5,197 bases of DNA from Candidatus Omnitrophota bacterium (GTDB taxonomy: Bacteria > Omnitrophota > Gorgyraeia > DTHP01). The stretch is taken from positions 1-5,197 of the forward strand of contig JAMWCG010000078.1 of assembly GCA_023818555.1 (NCBI GenBank), in the 5' to 3' direction. Both the position numbers and the translations under genes were made by a program. Within the stretch, counting starts at the first letter, position 1, and the number at the start of each line of letters is the position of its first letter. Shown piece by piece: positions 1 through 5,197 of this stretch. The notes below the pieces were generated by a model. The model did not search any database and was not told the DNA's origin. It saw nothing but the letters and a program-made list of their open reading frames with translations.

Positions 1-349
1 TAAATACATATTCAGGTACCAAATCTCTAACCTCTAACTTTTCTATCTTTCTGAGCAACTCATTACAGATTGTGCAGCGCATAAACATCTCTTCAGGCTT
101 TATTTCTATCTTCAATTCTTCTATTATTTGTTTTAATTGCTCTTTTAAAAAATCGCTTTTTATAAGCACCATTTTTAATCCGTGATGTTCTCCAATTCTT
201 CTATCACGGGTAACAATTATTCTTGACTCTTTTAGCGCAGTAAAAATTATCTCACTGCGATTATTGCTCTTTATATAAGAAGCATCCCCACCCAAAATTC
301 TTAACCACTTACACAATCTACCCAATTCCTGCGTTACTAAAAACTTCAT
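1..349 (-). CDS. Mut7-C PIN-fold RNase-domain protein, 3' end cut off by the window
   Basis: The 116 visible residues match the Mut7-C family, described as a PIN-fold nuclease domain carrying a zinc ribbon. The N-terminus MKFLVTQELGRLCKWLRILG fits the family's KFLVDxMLGRLARWLRxLG signature, followed by D22, the VTRDRR motif (TRD at 47-49) and a VLIKSD strand. The first zinc-ribbon CxxC is C92-T-I-C95, and the VRDLVPEYVF stretch normally precedes the second CxxC, which lies outside the window. The start is the ATG at 349, which shares ATGA with the stop of the upstream LolA gene. No Shine-Dalgarno is visible, so translational coupling is likely. Residue 6 is Thr where the family usually has Asp, so nuclease activity is uncertain. 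The family assignment is firm; substrate and role are unknown, and an RNase role is known only by family. The gene is last in the visible pyr operon. Confidence 0.85.
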   Translation of the reverse strand, partial: MKFLVTQELGRLCKWLRILGGDASYIKSNNRSEIIFTALKESRIIVTRDRRIGEHHGLKMVLIKSDFLKEQLKQIIEELKIEIKPEEMFMRCTICNELLRKIEKLEVRDLVPEYVF

Positions 350-1107
350 AACTTGGGCGATGTTTCTGGAGAAGGGGAAGGAAAAACATTTATCTCTTTT
401 TCAATATATCCCTTTGTCTCCTCAGTCATATCCATTATCTCTGTTCCTTCAGGAGGAGAGAACTCAAATTCCTTATCTTCTATGGGAATATTGACTGAAA
501 TATTTTCATAAGTCCGGCTTAATACCTCTTTCCCTTCAGAATTATAAAAAACCACCCTTTTTTCCAAACCTGAATTTATATCTATCCAGACCTTAACTCG
601 GCTAAAAGAGATTTCTTGGCGAGAATTATCCTTCGGTTCTGCTTCCAAAACAAAACATTCCTCCATTCCTATTTTTTCTTTTCCTGAATACCTTAATGAT
701 TCTTCCTTAACCTCTTTAAGGGGTTGGGAAATATCTTCTTTAGCATAAGCAAAATAGGATTCTCCAAACTCCTTCTTTAGAGTTGACAAATCCACTTTTG
801 AGGCAGCTTTTAAAAAAGGGAGATACTGCCACATAATTTCCCCATTGGAAATAGTTAATTGGGTTGCGGTAGGAATATTGGGCATACTTATTTCCATCTT
901 CAATTTGTCCTCACGCTTAAAAAGAATATTCCCCTGCATAAGCATCTCCCCGGTAGGACTATCTACTTTGAGACTGAAATCCGCTTTGTAGCTATTTACA
1001 GTTTTAACTTTTTCCTGAATTATTTTTAAAATTTCTTCTGCCTTCTCTCCATAAGAAGAAGCAGAGAATAAAGAGAAAATAACTAACATCAAAAAAATCT
1101 TTTTCAT
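346..1107 (-). CDS. lolA: LolA-like outer-membrane lipoprotein carrier / sorting protein
   Basis: The 253-residue protein begins with a type I signal peptide: MKK, then a hydrophobic core at about 4-15, with likely cleavage after SSYG (residue 20). It should therefore be periplasmic. The mature part has the LolA/LolB-type half-barrel pattern. A helix with IQEKVKTVNSYKADFSLKV opens it, followed by strands with QGNILFKREDKLKMEI, then NGEIMWQYLPFLKAASKVDLS, VLEAEPKD and VKVWIDINSGLEKRVVFYNSEG. Family members carry lipoproteins through the periplasm to the outer membrane. The C-terminus adds a low-complexity Pro/Ser tail (FPSPSPETSPKL) after the domain. A Shine-Dalgarno AAAGGAG lies 4 nt before the ATG. 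The gene starts 14 bp after the pyrC stop, so it is probably cotranscribed with the pyr genes. I cannot distinguish true LolA from the wider LolA-like superfamily by eye, so the symbol is provisional. Confidence 0.82.
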   Translation of the reverse strand: MKKIFLMLVIFSLFSASSYGEKAEEILKIIQEKVKTVNSYKADFSLKVDSPTGEMLMQGNILFKREDKLKMEISMPNIPTATQLTISNGEIMWQYLPFLKAASKVDLSTLKKEFGESYFAYAKEDISQPLKEVKEESLRYSGKEKIGMEECFVLEAEPKDNSRQEISFSRVKVWIDINSGLEKRVVFYNSEGKEVLSRTYENISVNIPIEDKEFEFSPPEGTEIMDMTEETKGYIEKEINVFPSPSPETSPKL

Positions 1108-1121
1108 TTTTCTCCTTTCTT

Positions 1122-2399
1122 TTAATTTGTATTTCCTAAGACCATTTTCCCTTTGGCAAAAACATATTCAATTACTCCTGGTAAAGTCCAATTTAAAAAG
1201 GGAGTATTCTTTGATTTAGAAACTATCTTTTCTTTTTCCACTTTCCAAGATTTATGTAAATCAAGAATAATAAATTCCGCAGGTTCTCCGATGTCAATAG
1301 TCCCTTTTTCCATTCCCACAATTTTCGCTGGATAAAGAACCATCCTTTCTACCAATTGGGAAAGAGTGATTATTTTTGTTTCCACCAATTCCTTAAGCGT
1401 GATTCCCAAGGCGGTTTCTAAACCAATTATCCCAAAACTTGCCTGCTCAAACTCAGTATCCTTTTCAAAATCTGTGTGGGGAGCGTGGTCTGTAGCAATC
1501 ACATCAATCGTTCCATCTCTTAAGCCTTCCTTAATTGCCTCTATATCCTCTTGGGTCCTCAAGGGAGGATTTACCTTGCAGTTTGTATTATACCCTAAGA
1601 TAGTCTCCTCATTAAGTGAGAAATAATGAGGGCAGGTCTCAGAGGTAACTTTTATCCCTTCTTTCTTTGCCTGACGAATCAATTCTACAGCTTCTTTTGT
1701 AGATACATGGGCGATGTGCAGTCTTGCTTGTGTAAGGCGCGCCAATTCTAAATCCCTTGCCACCATAATTGTCTCTGCTTGACGAGGAATACCTTTTAAA
1801 CCCAAAATACTGGAGATATATCCCTCATTCATTAAACCTCCACAAGAAAGATTAATGTCTTCACAATGGGAAATTACCAACAAATCAAACATTTTGCTGT
1901 ATTCCATTGCTCTCCGCATAACTTCGCTATCCATTACACAATTCCCATCATCAGAGATTGCCACTACCCCTGCTCTCTTCAACTCTCCGATTTCCGTCAA
2001 TTCTTTTCCTTCCCGATTTTTGGTAATCGCTCCGATGGGAAAAATATCAATCAAACCAATTTTCCTATTTTCATTATAAATATACTCCACCACTCCCTGA
2101 TTATCAATAGGAGGTTGAGTATTAGGCATACAGCATAAAGTAGTAAAACCTCCTCTTATCCCCGCCCAAGAACCACTGAGAAGAGTTTCCTCATCCTCTC
2201 TCCCTGGTTCTCTTAAATGACAATGCATATCTATAAGTCCTGGTAAAATAAACTTCCCTTGGGCATTGATCAATCTCTCTGCATCCTGATTTATTTCTTT
2301 TTCAATCTTAATAACTTTTCCATCTGCAATGAGGATATCAAAAACCCCCTCGCGTTTATTCCCCGGATCAACAAGATAACCCCCTTTAATTAAAACCAT
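1122..2399 (-). CDS. pyrC: Dihydroorotase, class I (step 3 of de novo pyrimidine synthesis)
   Basis: This zinc amidohydrolase closes N-carbamoyl-L-aspartate to dihydroorotate in the cytoplasm. The 425-residue protein shows the full class I set: H59 and H61 in DMHCHLREPG, R63, the substrate motif MPNTQPP (91-97), D151 in ISDDG, H178 in ISHCE, H231 in IAHVS, N277 in VNPPLR and D304 in ATDHAPH. These positions agree with those I recall for the Bacillus anthracis enzyme. The TIM barrel is flanked by N- and C-terminal beta segments (VLIKGGYLVDPGN and FIILDLHKSW). I chose the ATG at 2399 because AGGAGG sits just before it and because family members start at this point. An upstream in-frame TTG at 2420 and ATG at 2417 would add 7 or 6 residues (MIERRK after the first Met) that the family lacks. 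The start lies 21 nt after the pyrB stop, in one operon. No active-site residue is missing, so it should be catalytic. Confidence 0.96.
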   Translation of the reverse strand: MVLIKGGYLVDPGNKREGVFDILIADGKVIKIEKEINQDAERLINAQGKFILPGLIDMHCHLREPGREDEETLLSGSWAGIRGGFTTLCCMPNTQPPIDNQGVVEYIYNENRKIGLIDIFPIGAITKNREGKELTEIGELKRAGVVAISDDGNCVMDSEVMRRAMEYSKMFDLLVISHCEDINLSCGGLMNEGYISSILGLKGIPRQAETIMVARDLELARLTQARLHIAHVSTKEAVELIRQAKKEGIKVTSETCPHYFSLNEETILGYNTNCKVNPPLRTQEDIEAIKEGLRDGTIDVIATDHAPHTDFEKDTEFEQASFGIIGLETALGITLKELVETKIITLSQLVERMVLYPAKIVGMEKGTIDIGEPAEFIILDLHKSWKVEKEKIVSKSKNTPFLNWTLPGVIEYVFAKGKMVLGNTN

Positions 2400-2420
2400 T
2401 TTCCTCCTCTCAATCATCAA

Positions 2421-3347
2421 CTATTTGCTCTTCTGCGAGACTAAATATAATACTGCCATTCTCACCGCAATCCCATTGGTTACCTGTTCCAGAATTACTG
2501 AATACGGTCCATCTGCCACTTCTGGAGAAATTTCCACTCCTCGGTTTATTGGCCCAGGATGCATTATCAAAACATCAGGTTTTGCAAATTTTAATTTCTC
2601 TAAATCTATTCCAAAATTTAGCGCATACTCTCTTAAAGAAGGGAAGAGATTTGACTTCTGACGCTCAAGTTGGATTCTTAAGATATTTAAAACATCTGCA
2701 TCCTTTATGGCTTCCTTTATATCATAGGTAACCTTTACAGGAAACTTTTCAATTCCTTGGGGAATTAAAGTAGGAGGACCACAAACAGTTACCTCCGCTC
2801 CCAACTTCGTCAAGCCCCAGATATTAGAACGCGCTACCCTGGAATGTGCAATATCTCCGATGATACTTATCTTAAGCCCGGAGATTTTCCCTTTTTTCTC
2901 TTTAATCGTAAACATATCTAAGAGGGCTTGTGTGGGATGCTCATGACAGCCATCTCCGGCATTAATTACTGAAGCCTCTACCGTTTTCGCTAAAAGATGC
3001 GGAGCCCCTGATGCAGAATGGCGCATCACAATTATATCTACCTTCATTGCCTCAATATTTTTGACTGTGTCCTTTAAGGTTTCTCCTTTCACCATGCTTG
3101 AGGTATTGGCAGAGATACTCACTGTATCTGCAGAAAGCCTCTTGGCAGCAAGTTCAAAGGAGGTGCGCGTTCTCGTAGAAGGCTCAAAGAAAAACAGAAC
3201 TACGGTCTTCCCTCTTAGGGTAGGAACCTTTTTTATCGGCCTGAGAGAAATCTCTTTGAAAGAATCTGCTCTCTCTAAGATTAATTCAATCTCTTCTTTA
3301 GATAAATCCTCAAGTCCCAAGAGGTCTTTGCCTGTCCAATTAACCAT
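2421..3347 (-). CDS. pyrB: Aspartate carbamoyltransferase catalytic subunit (step 2 of pyrimidine synthesis)
   Basis: It condenses carbamoyl phosphate and L-aspartate to N-carbamoyl-L-aspartate and works as a cytoplasmic trimer. The 308 residues are the usual catalytic-chain length. The carbamoyl-phosphate domain has [11 protein letters not shown] (STRTRT at 57-62), the active-site loop SSMVKGET with K87, MRH (108-110) and HPTQ (137-140). The aspartate domain has HSRVARSN with R170, the LRIQLERQ motif (R224, Q226) and HPGPINRG (263-270). Its ATG overlaps the end of pyrR by 8 nt, and its Shine-Dalgarno AAGGA lies within the last pyrR codons, so the two are probably translationally coupled. No pyrI regulatory subunit is visible nearby. 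This agrees with control at the RNA level by PyrR, though pyrI could lie elsewhere in the genome. Confidence 0.97.
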   Translation of the reverse strand: MVNWTGKDLLGLEDLSKEEIELILERADSFKEISLRPIKKVPTLRGKTVVLFFFEPSTRTRTSFELAAKRLSADTVSISANTSSMVKGETLKDTVKNIEAMKVDIIVMRHSASGAPHLLAKTVEASVINAGDGCHEHPTQALLDMFTIKEKKGKISGLKISIIGDIAHSRVARSNIWGLTKLGAEVTVCGPPTLIPQGIEKFPVKVTYDIKEAIKDADVLNILRIQLERQKSNLFPSLREYALNFGIDLEKLKFAKPDVLIMHPGPINRGVEISPEVADGPYSVILEQVTNGIAVRMAVLYLVSQKSK

Positions 3348-3891
3348 TTATCCTTTCTTCAATAACTACCTCATCTATCCCATCTACTTCCTTAAGTTTT
3401 ACATTGATATTTTCTTTTAAAGAAGTAGGCACATTTTTCCCTACATAATCTGCACGGATAGGAAGCTCTCTGTGTCCACGGTCAATTAAAACTGCCAGTT
3501 GGATTAGCTTTGGTCTACCAAAATCAATCAAAGCATCTAAAGCACATCTAATTGTTCTCCCTGTAAATAAAACATCATCTACCAGAATTATCTTTTTATC
3601 GGTAATATCAAAATCTATCTCTGTCTTATGAATAATGGGTTGAGCAGAAAGTAATGTTAAGTCGTCCCGATAAAGATTAATATCCAGAATCCCCAAGGGA
3701 ACTTTAAATTTGTCAATCTCTTCAATTAACCCAATAATCCTCTCGGCTAAATAAGCCCCCCGCGTGCGAATGCCTATAACTGCTAAATCAGAGATAGTTT
3801 TATTTTTCTCCAAAATCTCATGGGTAATTCTCAATAAGACCCTGCGCATTCCCTCTTCGTCTAAAATCCTTGCTTTTTCTCGAAAAGCCAT
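3340..3891 (-). CDS. pyrR: PyrR bifunctional pyr operon regulator / uracil phosphoribosyltransferase
   Basis: PyrR binds a hairpin in pyr leader RNA when UMP or UTP is high and so lowers pyr expression. It also has uracil phosphoribosyltransferase activity. The 183-residue protein has the type I PRTase PRPP loop [12 protein letters not shown] (102-113). It also carries the PyrR-typical segments [13 protein letters not shown] (40-52), LYRDDL (73-78), [23 protein letters not shown] and NVPTS (to 157). Length matches Bacillus PyrR (about 181). I chose the ATG at 3891: GGAG lies 6 nt upstream, and [17 protein letters not shown] aligns with the family N-terminus. An in-frame TTG at 3933 would add 14 residues encoded by the terminator hairpin and has no support. 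It is the first full gene of the operon, directly behind its own RNA target, giving an autoregulatory circuit. Confidence 0.97.
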   Translation of the reverse strand: MAFREKARILDEEGMRRVLLRITHEILEKNKTISDLAVIGIRTRGAYLAERIIGLIEEIDKFKVPLGILDINLYRDDLTLLSAQPIIHKTEIDFDITDKKIILVDDVLFTGRTIRCALDALIDFGRPKLIQLAVLIDRGHRELPIRADYVGKNVPTSLKENINVKLKEVDGIDEVVIEERING

Positions 3892-3892
3892 T

Positions 3893-3964
3893 TTAAACTC
3901 CAAGATAAAAAATAACCTGTTGGCTTTCACCAACAGGTTCCAAGTTTTTCTTTTTAAGGACCAT
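3893..3964 (-). CDS. Putative 23-codon pyr leader peptide spanning the attenuator
   Basis: A short open frame starts at ATG 3964, begins [14 protein letters not shown] and stops at TAA 3895-3893. That stop is one base before the pyrR ATG (TAA-A-ATG), an arrangement suited to termination-reinitiation. A strong Shine-Dalgarno AAAGGAG (3978-3972) lies 7 nt before the ATG, inside the 3' side of the PyrR-binding loop. The coding sequence covers the whole terminator hairpin. I infer a regulatory leader peptide: ribosomes crossing it would disrupt the terminator, and PyrR on the loop would hide its ribosome site. The frame is +1 relative to pyrR. I recall a comparable coupled mechanism proposed for the Thermus pyr operon. 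Short open frames arise by chance, so translation is not proven. Confidence 0.55.
   Translation of the reverse strand: MVLKKKNLEPVGESQQVIFYLGV
3907..3939 (-). terminator. Intrinsic terminator (attenuator) in the pyr leader
   Basis: A perfect 10-bp inverted repeat AACCTGTTGG / CCAACAGGTT with a 6-nt loop (TGAAAG) is followed by A and six T residues on the minus strand. It lies between the promoter and the pyrR start, so RNA polymerase stopping here would not transcribe the pyr genes. Its place downstream of a PyrR loop identifies it as the regulated attenuator. I find only weak antiterminator pairings: 3980-3985 with 3932-3937 (6 bp, two G-U), or 3958-3962 with 3936-3941 (5 bp, one bulge). 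Confidence 0.92.
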
Positions 3965-3965
3965 T

Positions 3966-4005
3966 CTTTAACTCCTTTGCCCGTCTCACCGGACGAGCTT
4001 AAAAG
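3966..4005 (-). promoter_or_regulatory. PyrR-binding RNA loop (anti-antiterminator)
   Basis: The RNA folds into an upper stem CGUC/GACG (3995-3992 with 3985-3982) closing the hexaloop CGGUGA, which fits the PyrR consensus CNGNGA. The core reads GUCCGGUGAGAC against the known ARUCCNGNGAGGYU. The departures keep pairing: the outer A-U becomes C-G and an inner U-G becomes U-A. A 3'-side purine-rich internal loop with AAAGG follows. The lower stem pairs CUUU with AAAG, AA with UU and CU with AG, with single-base bulges. The site starts a few bases after the predicted transcription start and precedes pyrR itself. PyrR with UMP or UTP should bind and stabilise it. The AAAGGAG in its 3' half also looks like a Shine-Dalgarno. 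Confidence 0.9.
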
Positions 4006-4015
4006 GTTTTTAAAA

Positions 4016-4045
4016 ATTATATCCTTTCTCTCTCTTTTCTGTCAA
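4016..4045 (-). promoter_or_regulatory. Consensus sigma-70 promoter of the pyr operon
   Basis: A perfect -35 TTGACA (4045-4040) and a perfect -10 TATAAT (4021-4016) are separated by 18 nt. An A-rich stretch (CAAAAAATAC) lies directly upstream and could act as an UP-like element. Transcription should start near 4009, giving a leader of about 118 nt that holds the PyrR loop and the terminator. A promoter this strong suits attenuation, where initiation is constant and control comes afterwards. Confidence 0.92.
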
Positions 4046-4159
4046 GTATTTTTTGCGTGTGCGTTAATTTAAAAATAGTTGCTCTCCTTTAAAGATGCCA
4101 TTTTCTACCTGCCCAGAAAACCGGTACTACCCACCAAAAGAATTAGCGGAAATGTAAAG

Positions 4160-4333
4160 CTATCTTGAACGCATATGTCTCTCTTTCTGTTTGAGCCGGC
4201 GGGCTACTGAGGGTTTTTCATAACGGGAAGCCCGCTTGTAATTCTGAATAATCCTTTCTTCCTGGCACTTCTTGCGAAAAGCCCTGATGGCTCCTTCTAT
4301 AGACTGCCCTGGTTTCACAATTACCTTAGCCAT
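4160..4333 (-). CDS. rpsU: Small ribosomal subunit protein bS21
   Basis: The 57-residue, very basic protein starts MAKVIVKPGQSIEGAIRAFRKKC and continues with RASRYEKPSVARRLKQKERH. This is the S21 pattern of an N-terminal strand, a helix with FRKK, and a basic RRxYEKPSxxRR-like tail. S21 sits on the 30S subunit near the 3' end of 16S rRNA and helps mRNA binding during initiation. I chose ATG 4333 because family members start MAKV or similar and GGTGA lies 5 nt upstream. An in-frame GTG at 4342 would add MRS. It follows the coiled-coil gene by only 10 nt, so both are probably cotranscribed. No clear intrinsic terminator follows it (4046-4159), so some readthrough into pyr is possible. Confidence 0.95.
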   Translation of the reverse strand: MAKVIVKPGQSIEGAIRAFRKKCQEERIIQNYKRASRYEKPSVARRLKQKERHMRSR

Positions 4334-4343
4334 ACTTCTCACC

Positions 4344-4979
4344 CTATCCTTCCTCCGGATTAGCCGGATAACTTCTCCAGTTAAGGAAATTCCTTATTCT
4401 TAACATTTGCCATTCCCGTTCATAGAGCCTAATCTTCTCCTCAAGAGAACGGATTTCTTCTCCTACTTCCCGCTTCTCTTTCTCCAATTTTGCTTTCTGT
4501 TTTTCCCACTCGCTAATATCTTGAAGCGCGATTTTTGTCTCCTGAGACTTCTTCATTAAATTCTCTGTATCCTTAAGCATATTTTCTATATTCCAAAACC
4601 GCTTCTGCCGGGAAGAAAGTTCTTCTTTTAACCTGTTTATCTTATCCCTGAGAACATTTATTTCTGGCTCAATTTCCCGGGCTAAGTCAGCGATTTTTCT
4701 CTCTATTTCTTTCTTTTTCTCCCTGAATTCATTTCGTAAAACTTTTATCTTTGCTTCCAGTTCATTCCTTTCTAAGATAAGTTTATTTTCCCATTCCCCT
4801 ATCTCTGCCTCAAGCATTTTCTTTTTGGCTAAAGCTGATTTAAATGAGGGGTCAATTTCTTCTATCCGCTTAATCTCATCCTCACTAATTTTTGGGCTAC
4901 AGGAAAGATTTATAAAAATTAACCAAATTATCCCTTTATAGAATTTAATTTTCTTTTCTCTTAAATCCATTTCTATCAT
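4344..4979 (-). CDS. Coiled-coil protein of unknown function, possible lipoprotein
   Basis: I do not recognise this 211-residue protein. The N-terminus has a lysine-rich stretch (REKKIKFYK, 7-15), a short hydrophobic run GIIWLIFINLS (16-26) and Cys27 followed by SP. This resembles a lipoprotein signal, but NLSC is a poor lipobox, with Leu at -2 and Asn at -3. Residues about 50-195 are very rich in Glu, Lys, Arg and Leu with heptad-like spacing, for example LEAKIKVLRNEF and LEKEKREVGEEIRSLEEKI. A long coiled coil is expected, with a possible break near EIEPEI (102-107). The C-terminus (NWRSYPANPEEG) is Pro-containing and non-helical. If the signal is used, the coiled coil would lie outside the cytoplasmic membrane. 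It is placed between ychF (11-nt gap) and rpsU (10-nt gap). Neither ATG 4979 nor the in-frame ATG 4970 has a Shine-Dalgarno. The coding call is secure; the function is unknown. Confidence 0.85.
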   Translation of the reverse strand: MIEMDLREKKIKFYKGIIWLIFINLSCSPKISEDEIKRIEEIDPSFKSALAKKKMLEAEIGEWENKLILERNELEAKIKVLRNEFREKKKEIERKIADLAREIEPEINVLRDKINRLKEELSSRQKRFWNIENMLKDTENLMKKSQETKIALQDISEWEKQKAKLEKEKREVGEEIRSLEEKIRLYEREWQMLRIRNFLNWRSYPANPEEG

Positions 4980-4984
4980 TTTTA

Positions 4985-5013
4985 ATTATACTATAATGCA
5001 AAGCGAAAATCAA
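4985..5013 (-). promoter_or_regulatory. Possible promoter for the coiled-coil gene and rpsU
   Basis: TTGATT (5013-5008) and a perfect TATAAT (4990-4985) are separated by 17 nt. The -35 and most of the spacer lie in the last codons of ychF, and the -10 lies in the 11-nt gap. Only five bases separate the -10 from ATG 4979, so a transcript from here would be leaderless or nearly so. AT-rich DNA gives chance matches, so this is moderate evidence. Confidence 0.5.
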
Positions 5014-5197
5014 TTATATCTCCATCCTGCACAAGATATTCTTTTGCTTCCATACGGAGAAGACCCATTTTTTTTGCTTCTCCCAGAGAAGAACCTGCTT
5101 TTAAGAAATCCTGGTAGTTTATTACTTCTGCTTTTATAAATCCTTTTTCCATATCCGAATGGATTTCACCCGCAGCTTTTAAGGCGGGAGTATTTCT
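4991..5197 (-). CDS. ychF: Ribosome-binding ATPase YchF (Obg-like), C-terminal 68 residues only
   Basis: The visible end begins RNTPALKAAGEIHSDMEKGF and ends VQDGDIIDFRFAL before a TAG stop. This matches the C-terminal TGS domain of YchF/OLA1 proteins, where PxAAGxIHxDxxKGFIxAEVI and YxVQDGDxxxFRF are strongly conserved. YchF is a P-loop protein of the Obg family that prefers ATP and binds ribosomes. Its nucleotide-binding G domain and coiled-coil arm lie beyond the right edge of the window. The TGS domain shows no defect. The neighbouring rpsU gives a shared translation theme. The -35 of a possible downstream promoter is embedded in the codons for its last residues (IIDFRFAL). Confidence 0.95.
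   Translation of the reverse strand, partial: RNTPALKAAGEIHSDMEKGFIKAEVINYQDFLKAGSSLGEAKKMGLLRMEAKEYLVQDGDIIDFRFAL

Noticed and set aside
3061..3420. Open frame of 119 codons on the plus strand opposite pyrB/pyrR
   Set aside because: It lies almost entirely antisense to two well-supported genes, shows no recognisable motif, and its composition follows the opposite-strand codons. Other plus-strand frames antisense to pyrC and pyrB were rejected for the same reason.
3892..3933. A longer PyrR starting at the in-frame TTG 3933, adding 14 residues
   Set aside because: The extension is encoded by the terminator hairpin and its T-run, lacks a Shine-Dalgarno and does not match PyrR N-termini. ATG 3891 has GGAG at a good distance.
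4069..4101. A 10-codon open frame (MASLKESNYF) between rpsU and the pyr promoter
   Set aside because: It is too short, has only a weak AGGT-like upstream sequence, and is not linked to any hairpin. I treat it as chance.
4046..4159. Search for a terminator after rpsU
   Set aside because: The best candidates (TACC/GGTA and CCGG-TTTT-CTGG around 4110-4130) have short stems and no T-run after them, so no terminator is called.
4334..4342. GTG 4342 as the rpsU start
   Set aside because: It would add MRS before the conserved MAKV start. ATG 4333 has GGTGA at proper spacing, although AAGGA before the GTG means it cannot be fully excluded.
5013..5018. Second TATAAT on the minus strand within ychF (GATATAATTG)
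   Set aside because: No -35-like hexamer lies 16-18 nt upstream, and the bases are explained by conserved ychF codons (DGDIID).

Overview
All genes recognised in this window lie on the minus strand, so transcription runs from right to left. The DNA is AT-rich. It encodes a LolA-family periplasmic lipoprotein carrier and a probable lipoprotein, which point to a diderm (Gram-negative-type) bacterium. The pyrimidine genes, however, are controlled by a PyrR system of the kind best known from Bacillus. That mix, and a coiled-coil protein I cannot name between ychF and rpsU, suggests an uncultured candidate-phylum bacterium. Omnitrophota or a relative is a guess that the sequence alone cannot prove.

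Right part (5197 to 4160): the C-terminal TGS-domain end of the ribosome-associated ATPase YchF, then a 211-residue coiled-coil protein with an imperfect lipobox, then ribosomal protein bS21 (rpsU). A promoter-like sequence straddles the end of ychF. It would start transcription at, or next to, the ATG of the coiled-coil gene.

Middle (4159 to 3892): a compact regulatory region. It holds a consensus sigma-70 promoter (TTGACA, 18 nt, TATAAT), a recognisable PyrR-binding RNA loop with a CGGUGA hexaloop, and a perfect 10-bp intrinsic terminator. A 23-codon leader reading frame has its Shine-Dalgarno inside the PyrR loop. Its coding sequence runs through the terminator and its stop lies one base before the pyrR ATG. 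This is the most interesting part of the window. It suggests that PyrR could control both transcription termination and leader-peptide translation.

Left part (3891 to 1): a tightly packed operon pyrR-pyrB-pyrC-lolA-Mut7-C. PyrR senses uridine nucleotides, PyrB (aspartate transcarbamoylase) and PyrC (class I dihydroorotase) catalyse steps 2 and 3 of de novo UMP synthesis. A LolA-like carrier and a Mut7-C (PIN-fold) putative nuclease follow with a 14-bp gap and a 4-bp overlap, so they are probably cotranscribed under the pyrimidine switch. The Mut7-C protein lacks the usual first acidic residue of its family. No carA/B, pyrD, pyrF or pyrI is present in the window. No tRNA, rRNA, CRISPR array or mobile element was seen.
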